Assembly (NCBI GenBank): GCA_020634875.1
Contig: JACKAX010000026.1
Coordinates: 1-53,489 of the forward strand
Direction of reading: 5' to 3'
Source: Anaerolineales bacterium
GTDB taxonomy: Bacteria > Chloroflexota > Anaerolineae > Anaerolineales > JABWBV01
Length of the DNA stretch: 53,489 nt
Made by a program: the position numbers and the translations under genes. The notes beneath the pieces were generated by a model. That model had not been told where the DNA came from and searched no databases. It saw only the letters and a program-made list of their open reading frames with translations. Below, one piece after another: positions 15,506-23,335 of the stretch. Within the stretch, counting starts at the first letter, position 1; the number at the start of each line of letters is the position of its first letter.

Positions 15506-16714
15506 ATGACCAATCAACAAACCATTTCCCAAATCCAATCCCGCGTCGAAGAAAACCGCGAGACCATCATCCAATTCTTGCGCGAAATTTGCGCCATTCC
15601 AAGCATGGACTCAAAAATCGGCCCGGTTGGTGAACGCATTCAGGAAGAAATGATCGCCCTCGGTTTTGACGAAGTGCGCTTCGACAAAATGGGCAACACC
15701 GTCGGGCGCATCGGCAACGGCCCGAAAGTGCTCGTGTACGACTCGCACATTGACACCGTCGGCATTGGCGACCCCGCCGAATGGCAGTGGGACCCGTTCA
15801 AAGGCAAAATCGAAAATGGCCGCTTCTATGCGCGCGGCGCGTGTGACGAAAAAGGTTCCACCCCCGGCATGATCTACGGCCTGGCGATTGCCCGCGACCT
15901 CGGTCTGCTTGACGGATACACCGCCTACTATTTTGGCAACATGGAAGAATGGTGCGACGGGATTGCCCCCAACACCTTCGTGGAAGTGGACCCCGGCGTG
16001 CGCCCCGATTTCGTTGTCATCGGCGAACCGACCAAAATGTTCGTCTATCGCGGGCACAAAGGCCGCGTCGAGATGAAAGTTGTCGCCAAAGGCCGCAGTG
16101 CCCACGCCGCCAGCAACCATCTTGGTGACAACGCCATTTACAAACTCCTGCCTGTCATCGCGGGCATTCGTGACCTCGAACCCGAACTGGGCGACCACGA
16201 ATTTCTGGGCCACGGCAAAATCACCGTCAGCGACATGCACGTCAACACCCCCAGCATTAACGCTGTCCCGAACGAAGCTTTCATTTACGTGGATCGCCGC
16301 GTCACGTTTGGCGAAACGGTGGAAGGTGTCATCGAACAGGTGCGTGCGCTCATCCCGCCTGAACACAAAGACTCGATCTCCGTCGAAATGCTGTACTACG
16401 ATGAACCTTCGTACACGGGCTTTGTTTACGAAGTGGACAAATACTTCCCCGCGTGGGCTTACGAAGACAGCCACCCCCTAGTCAAAGCTGGCGTCGAAAC
16501 CCGCAAATTGATCGGCATTCCCGACGCCCCCACCGGCAAGTGGAACTTCAGTACGAACGGTATCTACTGGGCAGGCAAAGCGGGCATCCCCAGCATCGGC
16601 TTTGGCCCCGGCGAAGAAGAAACCGCCCACACCGTCAATGACTCGGTGATTTTGGATGATGTGGTAAAGGCAACGGAGTTTTATGCGTTGCTGCCAGGTG
16701 TGATAAACAAATAA
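15506..16714 (+). CDS. YgeY-type M20 family hydrolase
   Basis: 402 residues, usual for the family. A di-zinc M20 peptidase/deacylase: VLVYDSHIDTVGIGD (first metal His and the following Asp), GRFYARGACDEKGS (bridging Asp), YFGNMEEWCDG (catalytic Glu dyad) and the C-terminal GFGPGEEETAHTVNDS (last metal His). The dimerisation lid lies between about 180 and 300. The best match from memory is the YgeY subfamily, named for its co-occurrence with selenium-dependent purine or xanthine catabolism genes; the reaction is unproven but probably removes an acyl or carbamoyl group. ATG 15506 follows GAAGGA by 5 nt. Its placement after adenine deaminase supports purine-derived nitrogen salvage. Confidence 0.85.
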   Translation: MTNQQTISQIQSRVEENRETIIQFLREICAIPSMDSKIGPVGERIQEEMIALGFDEVRFDKMGNTVGRIGNGPKVLVYDSHIDTVGIGDPAEWQWDPFKGKIENGRFYARGACDEKGSTPGMIYGLAIARDLGLLDGYTAYYFGNMEEWCDGIAPNTFVEVDPGVRPDFVVIGEPTKMFVYRGHKGRVEMKVVAKGRSAHAASNHLGDNAIYKLLPVIAGIRDLEPELGDHEFLGHGKITVSDMHVNTPSINAVPNEAFIYVDRRVTFGETVEGVIEQVRALIPPEHKDSISVEMLYYDEPSYTGFVYEVDKYFPAWAYEDSHPLVKAGVETRKLIGIPDAPTGKWNFSTNGIYWAGKAGIPSIGFGPGEEETAHTVNDSVILDDVVKATEFYALLPGVINK

Positions 16715-16721
16715 AAATTCC

Positions 16722-16777
16722 CCCGAAAAAAAAGGTGTGTTGGGGCTGTACAGCCCCAACACACCTTTTTTTTCGGG
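16722..16777. terminator. Bidirectional hairpin terminator
   Basis: A 56-nt perfect palindrome. CCCGAAAAAAAAGGTGTGTT and GGGGCTGTACAGCCCC form the stem, with A- and T-runs near the base. It closes the purine operon and separates it from the ABC exporter, whose start is only 12 nt beyond. Same architecture as 19160-19209. Confidence 0.85.
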
Positions 16778-16789
16778 AATCCCCTCTCC

Positions 16790-17731
16790 ATGATCAAAAC
16801 CGAAAACCTCACCAAACACTTCGGGGACTTCAAAGCTGTCGAACAAGTGACCTTCGAAGTTCCCGCTGGAGAAGTGCTCGCCCTGCTCGGCCCCAACGGC
16901 GCGGGGAAAACGACTACGGTACGGATGCTTACATCTGTTCTGAAACCCACAAGCGGTCATGCGTGGATTGCCGGGCACGATGTTGTGCAAGCTCCTGCCA
17001 AAGTCCGCGCCGCGGTCGGCGTGCTGACCGAGCACCACGGCCTGTACGACAGGATGCCTGCCGCCGAATATTTGGACTTCTTTGGACAGGTTTACCAACT
17101 GGACGCCAAAACCCGCCGCGAACGGGCAGACCGTTTACTCGATCATTTTGGCCTTTCCGCCGCCCGCCACCGCCGGATCGGAGAATTTTCCAAAGGGATG
17201 CGCCAAAAGCTTGCCCTGGCCCGCGCACTCATTCACCGCCCGCCCGTTCTCCTGCTGGACGAACCCACCTCCGCAATGGACCCGGAAAGCGCCCGCCTTG
17301 TCCGCGACGCCCTGCACGAACTCCGCACCGATGAACGGGCGATTATCCTTTGCACGCATAATCTTGCTGAGGCGGAAGAACTTGCGGCCCGCATCGCGAT
17401 CATTCGCGATGGCAAAATCATCGCCAAAGGCACGCCTTCTCAACTTAAACAACAGTATTTGGGGCAACCAGAATACGAGGCGATCCTGGGAGAACCGTTA
17501 GATGACCGAGAACTGAAACTGCCGGACGGGGCAACCCTGACCGGGCGTGGGGACACGTTCGTCCGGTTCTGCACCTCGCACGGCGCGCAGGATAACCCCC
17601 AGGTGTTGCGTACCCTGCTCGATCAGGGCTTAGCGGTCATCAGTCTCGCGGAGGTTCCGCGCAGTTTAGAACAGGTTTACCTCAAGGCAATGGCAAACGG
17701 CAAAATTACGGATAAGGAGTCGCAAATATGA
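16790..17731 (+). CDS. ABC-2 exporter ATP-binding protein
   Basis: 313 residues. Walker A LLGPNGAGKTTT (about 32-43), Q-loop region VGVLTEHHGLYDRM, signature EFSKGMRQKLALARAL, Walker B VLLLDEPTSAMDPES, and H-loop ILCTHNLAEAEE. The C-terminal 90 residues form a regulatory extension typical of CcmA/NatA-like exporter ATPases. The last codons overlap the permease gene by 4 nt (ATGA), indicating translational coupling. Substrate unknown; the NatA-like class exports ions, drugs or peptides. Confidence 0.93.
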   Translation: MIKTENLTKHFGDFKAVEQVTFEVPAGEVLALLGPNGAGKTTTVRMLTSVLKPTSGHAWIAGHDVVQAPAKVRAAVGVLTEHHGLYDRMPAAEYLDFFGQVYQLDAKTRRERADRLLDHFGLSAARHRRIGEFSKGMRQKLALARALIHRPPVLLLDEPTSAMDPESARLVRDALHELRTDERAIILCTHNLAEAEELAARIAIIRDGKIIAKGTPSQLKQQYLGQPEYEAILGEPLDDRELKLPDGATLTGRGDTFVRFCTSHGAQDNPQVLRTLLDQGLAVISLAEVPRSLEQVYLKAMANGKITDKESQI

Positions 17732-19155
17732 GTTCATTCACCCACCGGTTCGGCCCTGCGTGGATCATCACTCGCCGGGAAGTGCGCGACCAGTTCCGTG
17801 ACTGGCGAATCATCATTCCCATCTTTGTCTTGACCCTGATCTTTCCCTCAATCATGAATTTCACTGCCGAGCGTGCTGTGACCTTCGTTGAACGTTATGG
17901 GGCAAATATTGTTGGAGACCGGCTGATCCCATTTTTATTGATGGTGGTTGGGTTTTTCCCTATTTCGGTATCGCTGGTGATTGCGTTGGAAAGTTTTGTC
18001 GGCGAGAAGGAGCGAAAGAGTATCGAACCCTTGCTATCTAGTCCACTGGAAGACTGGCACATGTATTTAGGCAAGTTGATTGCTGTGATGGTGCCGCCAT
18101 TAATCGCCAGTTATTTAGGGATTGCAGTGTATTTGTGGGGGGTTTACCAAAAACTCGGCTGGACGCCAGAACCGATTTTGCTCATTCAAATCCTACTTTT
18201 GACGTTCGTTCAGGCGATTGTGATGGTTTCCGGGGCAGTGGTGATTTCTACGCAGGCAACCTCCGTCCGAGCAGCGAACCTCCTTGCATCGTTTGTCATC
18301 ATCCCGATGTCATTTGTCATTCAAGGTGAAAGTATGGTGATGTTTTGGGCGGCCTACAAAGCATTGTGGTGGGTGATTCTGGCGATGGTGGTGCTGGCGG
18401 TGTTGCTCGTCCGCATGGGATTGGCCCATTTCAACCGAGAAGCTTTGCTTGGACGAGAGTTGGATACACTCGACGTGAAGGCGGGTTTGAAATTCTTTCG
18501 CAAGAGGTTTGTGGGCGAGGCTCGTTCGCTGGGGGAATGGTTCCGGCACGAAATCCCTGTTGCGTTAAGACGGATGCGGTTGCCTATCATGATGGCGACG
18601 CTGATCTTGATTGGAGCTATTGCCGTCGGTTTGCAAGAGTCCCGGCAGTTTGCTCTCCCCAAGGATGCCTTTGACCTGAACAATTTTCAGCTAGATGCGT
18701 TTTCACAAGTTGGTACGATTAGTCTGCTTGAGACACAAGGGGTTGGTATCATTTGGTTTCACAATCTGCGGGCCGCAGCCCTGGCCTTTTTGTTAGGGAT
18801 TATCTCATTTGGGGTGTTTGGGGTGTTAATCCTGATGCTCCCGTTTGTATTGATTGGCTATTTTATGGGCACGTTAACCGGAGCAGGAATTCCCCCCCTC
18901 ACATTTTTGGCTGGGTTTATCCTACCGCACGGTATTTTTGAAATTCCTGCCATTATCCTGGTTGGGGCGGGGATCGTTTATATGGGAGGAATGATGCTGA
19001 CCCCCACACCCGATAAAACCATCGGGGATGCCTGGATGGAAGCAATGGCTGACTGGGCAAAGGTGATGGTCGGGTTGGGCATTCCGTTGTTCTTTTTCGC
19101 GGCGATTTTGGAGGTGTTTTTGACACCGCGTGTAGTGGTTTGGCTCCTCGGTTAA
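17728..19155 (+). CDS. ABC-2 type permease
   Basis: 475 residues with an N-terminal REVRDQFRDWRIIIPIFVLTLIF segment and a large loop, then several hydrophobic helices (about 70-95, 115-140, 150-175, 190-225, 290-310, 345-385, 395-425, 450-470). VALESFVGEKERKSIEPLLSSPLEDWHMYLGK is the conserved cytoplasmic ABC-2 segment (ER-x-GTLExLL-like). It is the membrane half of the exporter with the ATPase that overlaps it. The second half contains a Stage II sporulation M-like stretch (NLRAAALAFLLGIISFGVFGVL), so it may be a permease/SpoIIM-like fusion. Confidence 0.88.
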   Translation: MSSFTHRFGPAWIITRREVRDQFRDWRIIIPIFVLTLIFPSIMNFTAERAVTFVERYGANIVGDRLIPFLLMVVGFFPISVSLVIALESFVGEKERKSIEPLLSSPLEDWHMYLGKLIAVMVPPLIASYLGIAVYLWGVYQKLGWTPEPILLIQILLLTFVQAIVMVSGAVVISTQATSVRAANLLASFVIIPMSFVIQGESMVMFWAAYKALWWVILAMVVLAVLLVRMGLAHFNREALLGRELDTLDVKAGLKFFRKRFVGEARSLGEWFRHEIPVALRRMRLPIMMATLILIGAIAVGLQESRQFALPKDAFDLNNFQLDAFSQVGTISLLETQGVGIIWFHNLRAAALAFLLGIISFGVFGVLILMLPFVLIGYFMGTLTGAGIPPLTFLAGFILPHGIFEIPAIILVGAGIVYMGGMMLTPTPDKTIGDAWMEAMADWAKVMVGLGIPLFFFAAILEVFLTPRVVVWLLG

Positions 19156-19159
19156 ATTG

Positions 19160-19209
19160 CCGAAAAAAGAGCGGCGGGTGCTGTACAGCACCCGCCGCTC
19201 TTTTTTCGG
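19160..19209. terminator. Bidirectional hairpin terminator
   Basis: A 50-nt perfect palindrome: CCGAAAAAAGAGCGGCGGGT, GCTGTACAGC at the centre, and the complement ending in TTTTTTCGG. It serves the converging permease (plus) and HNH (minus) genes. Its centre CTGTACAG is the same as at 16722-16777. Confidence 0.88.
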
Positions 19210-19214
19210 AGAGT

Positions 19215-19742
19215 CTACCACCCAGCCACAAACTCCTCCCAATCCTCGTTATTTTGTAAATACCGACCAAAAATATAGTTCGCAGAAGCCGGCGGACAGA
19301 AAGGAGTACGGCTAAGGTGCATACCTGCTTGCTCAACCGTGCGCCCCCCTTTACGATGATTGCAACCAGGGCATGCAGTGACGAGGTTCTCCCACGAGTG
19401 GGGGCCACCCATGTGCCGTGGAATAACATGATCCACAGTCGGACGCGGGGGGCGTTGGCCGCAATACTGGCAGATGAAATTATCCCGCCGGAAAACTTCC
19501 TGTTTATTTAATTTCACAATTGCGTGGGGTTTGCGGATCATCTTCGCAAGACGGATGATCGAAGGGCATGGAACCGGGGTGCGGACGGTGCGAATATAGC
19601 CGCGCCCGTTAAGGACAAGCGTCGCCTTTTCTTCCATGATTAACCCAAGCGCACGCCGCACATTGCAAACGTGGATGGGTTCATAGTTGGCATTTAATAC
19701 CAAGACAGGAGAACTCAGATCGAAAGTCATAATCCAATTCAA
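19215..19742 (-). CDS. HNH endonuclease-family protein
   Basis: 175 residues. The C-terminal half is an HNH domain with two zinc-binding CxxC motifs: FICQYCGQ, TVDHVIPRHMGG (first catalytic His), WENLVTACPGCNHRKGG. The N-terminus LVLNANYEPIHVCNVRRALGL is that of a widespread chromosomal family of stand-alone HNH proteins in bacteria, with no known restriction partner. An alternative start at 19730 (residue 5) is possible because no clear ribosome site helps. Biological role unknown. Confidence 0.87.
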   Translation of the reverse strand: MNWIMTFDLSSPVLVLNANYEPIHVCNVRRALGLIMEEKATLVLNGRGYIRTVRTPVPCPSIIRLAKMIRKPHAIVKLNKQEVFRRDNFICQYCGQRPPRPTVDHVIPRHMGGPHSWENLVTACPGCNHRKGGRTVEQAGMHLSRTPFCPPASANYIFGRYLQNNEDWEEFVAGW

Positions 19743-19814
19743 TTATTATCAGAAAGTAAGGTTGTATGCCTTCCTTTCTTCCCAAACATACCCGCCGAAT
19801 TATAGCACAAGCCA

Positions 19815-19879
19815 ACGAACGGCGTTCCTTAAAATGAACTCCATGCTTCCAAAGACACCTTTTTAGGAACGCCGTTCGT
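19815..19879. repeat. 15-bp inverted repeat
   Basis: ACGAACGGCGTTCCT (19815-19829) and its complement (19865-19879) with a 35-nt loop, between divergent genes. No T-run follows. It resembles the small palindromic repeats seen in other gaps of this window. Confidence 0.55.
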
Positions 19880-19924
19880 ACAAAATGAGAATTTCTGTTA
19901 CCCCAATCTCAAACGCCAAAAATA

Positions 19925-19952
19925 TTGAGCCAAAATCGTTCAGTGTTATAAT
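19925..19952 (+). promoter_or_regulatory. Sigma-70 promoter giving a leaderless start
   Basis: TTGAGC, 16-bp spacer, perfect TATAAT (19947-19952). The ATG of the next gene lies 8 nt after the -10, so transcription should begin at or almost at the start codon. Confidence 0.7.
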
Positions 19953-19960
19953 GCCCGGCG

Positions 19961-20494
19961 ATGTTCGAGTTAACCACCCCTCATGAATATACCCCCGAAA
20001 GAATCCCCTTACGCGGGGAGATTACCGGGTGGGGACTGGCCTTGACAATTTTGGCAACCACCACCATTTTGCATTTAAACGGGCAAAAATGGGCAACGCT
20101 AGGGTTGATCTTGTCTGTGGTTTTTGTTTTGTCAGCAGCAAGCATTTCGTTTGGGAATTGGATGGATCGGAAAACGGTCCTCCGCCTGAGCCGGAGCGGG
20201 ATTAGCTATGCGAACGGGGTGCGGCAGGTTGAGCTGTCCTGGCGCGAGGTTCAGGCCGTCCGCGTCCTTCCCGCACAGTGGGGAGCGCGGCAGGTGCAGG
20301 TTATCGGCGAGACCGTAGGGGAAAAGGCGCATTTTGAATTCCGCACATTGGGCACGGTCAATTACCAGGGCCAGGAACGGGGTCGCACAGGGTTTGCTCA
20401 AGGCGAACAGATATTGGAGACAATTGTACAGATGGCAAATATGCGATCCGTGCCATCTGACAACCCAACCTACGCCTATTACGCCCGCAAATAG
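19961..20494 (+). CDS. Small membrane protein with PH-like domain
   Basis: 177 residues of unknown function. Two transmembrane helices (about 23-40, GWGLALTILATTTILHL, and 45-65, ATLGLILSVVFVLSAA) are followed by a soluble beta-rich domain (KTVLRLSRSGISYANGVRQVELSWREVQAVRVL) that resembles bacterial PH-like domains (bPH/DUF304 type), in which a strand pattern with a W-x-E-V motif is usual. No ribosome site is visible; the promoter position suggests leaderless translation. A terminator follows 20 nt after the stop, so it is probably monocistronic. Confidence 0.7.
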   Translation: MFELTTPHEYTPERIPLRGEITGWGLALTILATTTILHLNGQKWATLGLILSVVFVLSAASISFGNWMDRKTVLRLSRSGISYANGVRQVELSWREVQAVRVLPAQWGARQVQVIGETVGEKAHFEFRTLGTVNYQGQERGRTGFAQGEQILETIVQMANMRSVPSDNPTYAYYARK

Positions 20495-20513
20495 CCCAAA
20501 AACGGTGAGTTTT

Positions 20514-20543
20514 CAAACGCCCTCACCGCGAGGGCGTTTTTTG
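20514..20543 (+). terminator. Intrinsic terminator
   Basis: AAACGCCCTC, loop ACCGC, GAGGGCGTTTTTT. A canonical GC-rich stem with a T-run, 20 nt after the stop of the PH-like membrane protein gene. Confidence 0.85.
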
Positions 20544-20578
20544 TTTGATAGTTGGTAGTAGAAATTTACAAGAACAGC

Positions 20579-20744
20579 AGCATCCTGAGCGGAGCGGCAA
20601 ATGCCCCACCTTCCAAAGTGTCTTATGTCCAGCGCAGTCGAAAGATGCGGGTTGTGCGAAACAGGCTGATTGACTTTACCCCGCACCCTTCGACTACGGG
20701 TTGGCCTGCCCAAAACCGCAGGCCAACCCTCCGCTCAGGATGCT
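20579..20744. repeat. Nested inverted-repeat element (MITE-like), copy 1
   Basis: Outer arms AGCATCCTGAGCGGAG (20579-20594) and its complement (20729-20744). Inner arms GTCGAAAGATGCGGG (20637-20651) and CCCGCACCCTTCGAC (20680-20694), plus a palindrome GGTTGGCCTGC/GCAGGCCAACC (20699-20728). The first 74 nt match, reverse-complemented, the element at 42512-42585 at both ends. The gap 20544-20790 holds nothing else; no T-box leader was recognised before tyrS. Confidence 0.65.
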
Positions 20745-20790
20745 ACCAATCGTACAATTTGACCCATTAAAAACTCTTTTGGAGACCATA

Positions 20791-22008
20791 ATGAACATAG
20801 AAGAACAAGTCGAATACCTGATGCAAGGCACCCAATACGGGGACGACACCCTCAAACGCAACATGGCCGCCGAACTGCGTGAGCGGTTGACCGAGGCCCA
20901 AAAAGTAGGCCGCCCCCTACGGATTTACCTCGGCGTAGACCCGCGCACCTCCGACCTGCACCTGGGCCATACCGTCCCCATGCGGAAACTGCGCCAGTTC
21001 CAGGAACTTGGTCACGAGATCATCTTCCTGATCGGTAATTACACCTCCCTCATTGGTGACCCATCCGACAAGGACAAACTTCGCCCGCAGTTGACCCCGG
21101 AAGAAGTCGAACATAACGCACAAACCTACGCCAGTCAGGCTTACAAAATCCTCGACCCGGATAAAACTCAGATTCAGTACAACGCCACCTGGCTTTCCAA
21201 ACTGAGTTTTGCTGAACTCATTCACCTCGCCTCCAATTTCACCATCCAGCAATTTTTGACGCGAGAAAACTTCCGCAAACGGTTTGACGCGGGCGACCCG
21301 GTGTACCTGCACGAAACGTTCTACGCCATCATGCAAGGCTACGATGCCTACGCGTTACGGACTGACATTCAGGTGGGCGGCACCGATCAGATGTTCAACA
21401 TCATGACCGCGGCGCGGAAAATCATGCAAGCCCTCGGCGAAAAGCCCAACATCGCCATCATCAACGACATCCTCCCCGGTACGGACGGTGAGATCAAAAT
21501 GTCCAAATCGCTCGGTAACCATATCCCGATCTTCTCCACCCCCGAAGATATGTACGGCAAAGTGATGAGCGTCCCCGACAAAGCCATGTCCCAATATTTT
21601 CGTCTCGTCACGCGTTGGACCCCCGCGGAAATTACCGAACTCGAAAAGGGTCTGGCCGATGGCAGCGTCCACCCCCGCGATGTGAAGATGAAACTCGCGC
21701 GGGAAATCGTCTCAATCTACCACAGCCCCGAAGACGCCACCCACGCCGAAAGCGAATTTATCCGCGTCTTCCAAAAAGGCGATGTGCCCGAAGAAATGCC
21801 AGAATTCCAACTCCAACCGGGGCAAACGGTATTGGATGTGCTGGTTTCTGGAGGTATGGTGAATAGCAACAGCGACGCCCGCCGGATGCTCCAGCAAAAC
21901 GCCGTGAAACTGGACGGAAATTTGTTGACCGACCCGTTCCAGGTTTTTCCGGGGCCGGGGGTATTGCAAGTGGGGAAGCGGAAGTTTGTGCGGGTCGTGA
22001 ATGCATAA
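20791..22008 (+). CDS. tyrS: Tyrosyl-tRNA synthetase
   Basis: 405 residues, class Ic synthetase that charges tRNA-Tyr. The HIGH-type motif is DLHLGHTVPMRKL, the KMSKS motif is exact (EIKMSKSLGNHIP), and the tyrosine pocket shows QVGGTDQMFNI. The C-terminal S4-like RNA-binding domain (about 340-405) ends VLDVLVSGGMVNSNSDARRML...FVRVVNA. The short spacing and sequence place it in the TyrZ-like subfamily. ATG 20791 follows TTGGAGA; an earlier in-frame ATG (20701) lies in the repeat element. A terminator follows at once. Confidence 0.96.
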   Translation: MNIEEQVEYLMQGTQYGDDTLKRNMAAELRERLTEAQKVGRPLRIYLGVDPRTSDLHLGHTVPMRKLRQFQELGHEIIFLIGNYTSLIGDPSDKDKLRPQLTPEEVEHNAQTYASQAYKILDPDKTQIQYNATWLSKLSFAELIHLASNFTIQQFLTRENFRKRFDAGDPVYLHETFYAIMQGYDAYALRTDIQVGGTDQMFNIMTAARKIMQALGEKPNIAIINDILPGTDGEIKMSKSLGNHIPIFSTPEDMYGKVMSVPDKAMSQYFRLVTRWTPAEITELEKGLADGSVHPRDVKMKLAREIVSIYHSPEDATHAESEFIRVFQKGDVPEEMPEFQLQPGQTVLDVLVSGGMVNSNSDARRMLQQNAVKLDGNLLTDPFQVFPGPGVLQVGKRKFVRVVNA

Positions 22009-22012
22009 AACG

Positions 22013-22048
22013 AAAAATCGCCAGGATTTTACTCCTGGCGATTTTTTT
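22013..22048 (+). terminator. Intrinsic terminator after tyrS
   Basis: AAAAATCGCCAGGA, loop TTTTAC, TCCTGGCGATTTTTTT. Strong stem and T-run. Confidence 0.9.
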
Positions 22049-22062
22049 ATCAGTTTAGAAGG

Positions 22063-22100
22063 AAAAAGCCTCCTCGGATGCGAGACCCGAGAAGGCTTTG
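22063..22100 (-). terminator. Intrinsic terminator for the minus-strand methyltransferase
   Basis: AAAAAGCCTCCTCGG and CCGAGAAGGCTTT form a 13-bp stem with one mismatch; read on the minus strand the hairpin ends in a T-run. It lies 74 nt beyond the stop of the homocysteine methyltransferase gene. Confidence 0.7.
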
Positions 22101-22173
22101 CGATGCGGATTATCCCGTACACAAAATAAATTCTACATACGAACTCACACACCAATCTGGGCAAGATCCGGTG

Positions 22174-23115
22174 TCAAATTCCTTTATTTCTAATAGCGCG
22201 AATATGTTCCGGGGTGGTCCGGCAACACCCGCCAATGATTCGTGCTCCTGCGGCGTACCATTCCCGCGCCTGAGTCCCGAACGCGTCGCAATCCGTTTCG
22301 CCGAGCCAGGTTTTGGTGGTGGGGTCGTAGGTTTCGCCGGAATTGGGGTAGACAATGATAGGTTTAGTGGTCGCGGAACGAATTGCTTTAATCAGGCTGG
22401 GGACATATTTTGGCGCGGTGCAGTTGATGCCAATGGCGGCAACCTGCTCAAACTGATCCAGGTAAGCGGCACATTCTGCGAGGGGTTCACCGTGACTGGT
22501 ATGAGTCTCGTCGCGGGCGGTGAAGGTGAACCACGCATAGGTATTCGGAAACCGCGCGAGCAAGCGGACGAGGGCACGGGCTTCTAACAGGCAGGGGATC
22601 GTTTCGCAGGCAAGGAGATCAGGTTCGGCGGCGATGAGAGCGGCCATGCGCGGGCGGTGAAATTTAATCAGTTCGTCTTCGGTAAGGGTGTAATCGCCCC
22701 GGTATTCGGAACCGTCCGCAAGGTATGCGCCATACGGGCCGATGGAGGCGGCGATGAGGGGGGTGGGACGTGTTGCGGATTCCGTATTCCGTTGGGTTTC
22801 GGCAAGGTAGAGGGTGCGGGCTTCCTGGGCGAGGTGGACGGATTTTTGGATGAGGTCAATTGCGGTGACGCGGCTCATTCCACGCTGAGTAAAACCTTCA
22901 ATCGTTGCCTGGTAACTCGCCGTGATGGCAGTGTCCGCCCCCGCACGAAAGTAATCGAGATGAACATCGCAGATCATCTCCGGGGCATCACGCAGGATTT
23001 TTGCCGACCAAAGGGTGTCGTGCAGATCAGCGCCACGATGTTCGAGTTCAGTCGCCATCCCGCCATCAAGGACAAGGAGGGGGTGGGTTTGGAGGAAATT
23101 GAGGATTGGATTCAT
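22174..23115 (-). CDS. mmuM: Homocysteine S-methyltransferase (MmuM-like)
   Basis: 313 residues, standard for the family. Zinc-binding cysteines are in IGINCTAP and GARIIGGCCRTTPEHI; the N-terminus LLVLDGGMATELEHRGADL is characteristic. It transfers a methyl group from S-methylmethionine or S-adenosylmethionine to homocysteine to give methionine. Residues about 105-115 (QRNTESATRP) look like an insertion in a loop encoded by a short-period repeat (22775-22796). It is transcribed alone, convergent with tyrS. Confidence 0.92.
   Translation of the reverse strand: MNPILNFLQTHPLLVLDGGMATELEHRGADLHDTLWSAKILRDAPEMICDVHLDYFRAGADTAITASYQATIEGFTQRGMSRVTAIDLIQKSVHLAQEARTLYLAETQRNTESATRPTPLIAASIGPYGAYLADGSEYRGDYTLTEDELIKFHRPRMAALIAAEPDLLACETIPCLLEARALVRLLARFPNTYAWFTFTARDETHTSHGEPLAECAAYLDQFEQVAAIGINCTAPKYVPSLIKAIRSATTKPIIVYPNSGETYDPTTKTWLGETDCDAFGTQAREWYAAGARIIGGCCRTTPEHIRAIRNKGI
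22775..22796. repeat. Short-period repeat inside mmuM
   Basis: GCGGATTCCGTATTCCGT followed by TGGG; its 10-mer ATTCCGTATT is shared with the intergenic repeat at 10974-11003. It encodes a polar, low-complexity loop on the minus strand. Confidence 0.35.
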
Positions 23116-23299
23116 GTTATGCCAACTGCGCGTGCAAACTCACATCAAGCGGGAAATAGAAACAAAAAGCAAATACACACAAAATAAATCTTTCCAGTTA
23201 GGAGGGAGATTTTCAGGGGCACGATGCCCATTATTCCCAATCATATCGAGTGAATTCGAGAAACGCAAATGAGTCTCAGGCCTTCCGCAATTTCGCATT

Positions 23300-23328
23300 T
23301 TGCCTTAAACCCTTGTTTCTGATACGAT
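23300..23328 (+). promoter_or_regulatory. Sigma-70 promoter giving a leaderless start
   Basis: TTGCCT, 17-bp spacer, TACGAT (23323-23328). The ATG of the candidate selenoprotein gene lies 7 nt beyond the -10, so the message is probably leaderless; no ribosome site is visible. Confidence 0.6.
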
Positions 23329-23335
23329 CCGGCGT

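Noticed and set aside
20544..20790. T-box leader before tyrS
   Set aside because: The gap consists of a nested inverted-repeat element; no T-box core or specifier-loop arrangement was seen.
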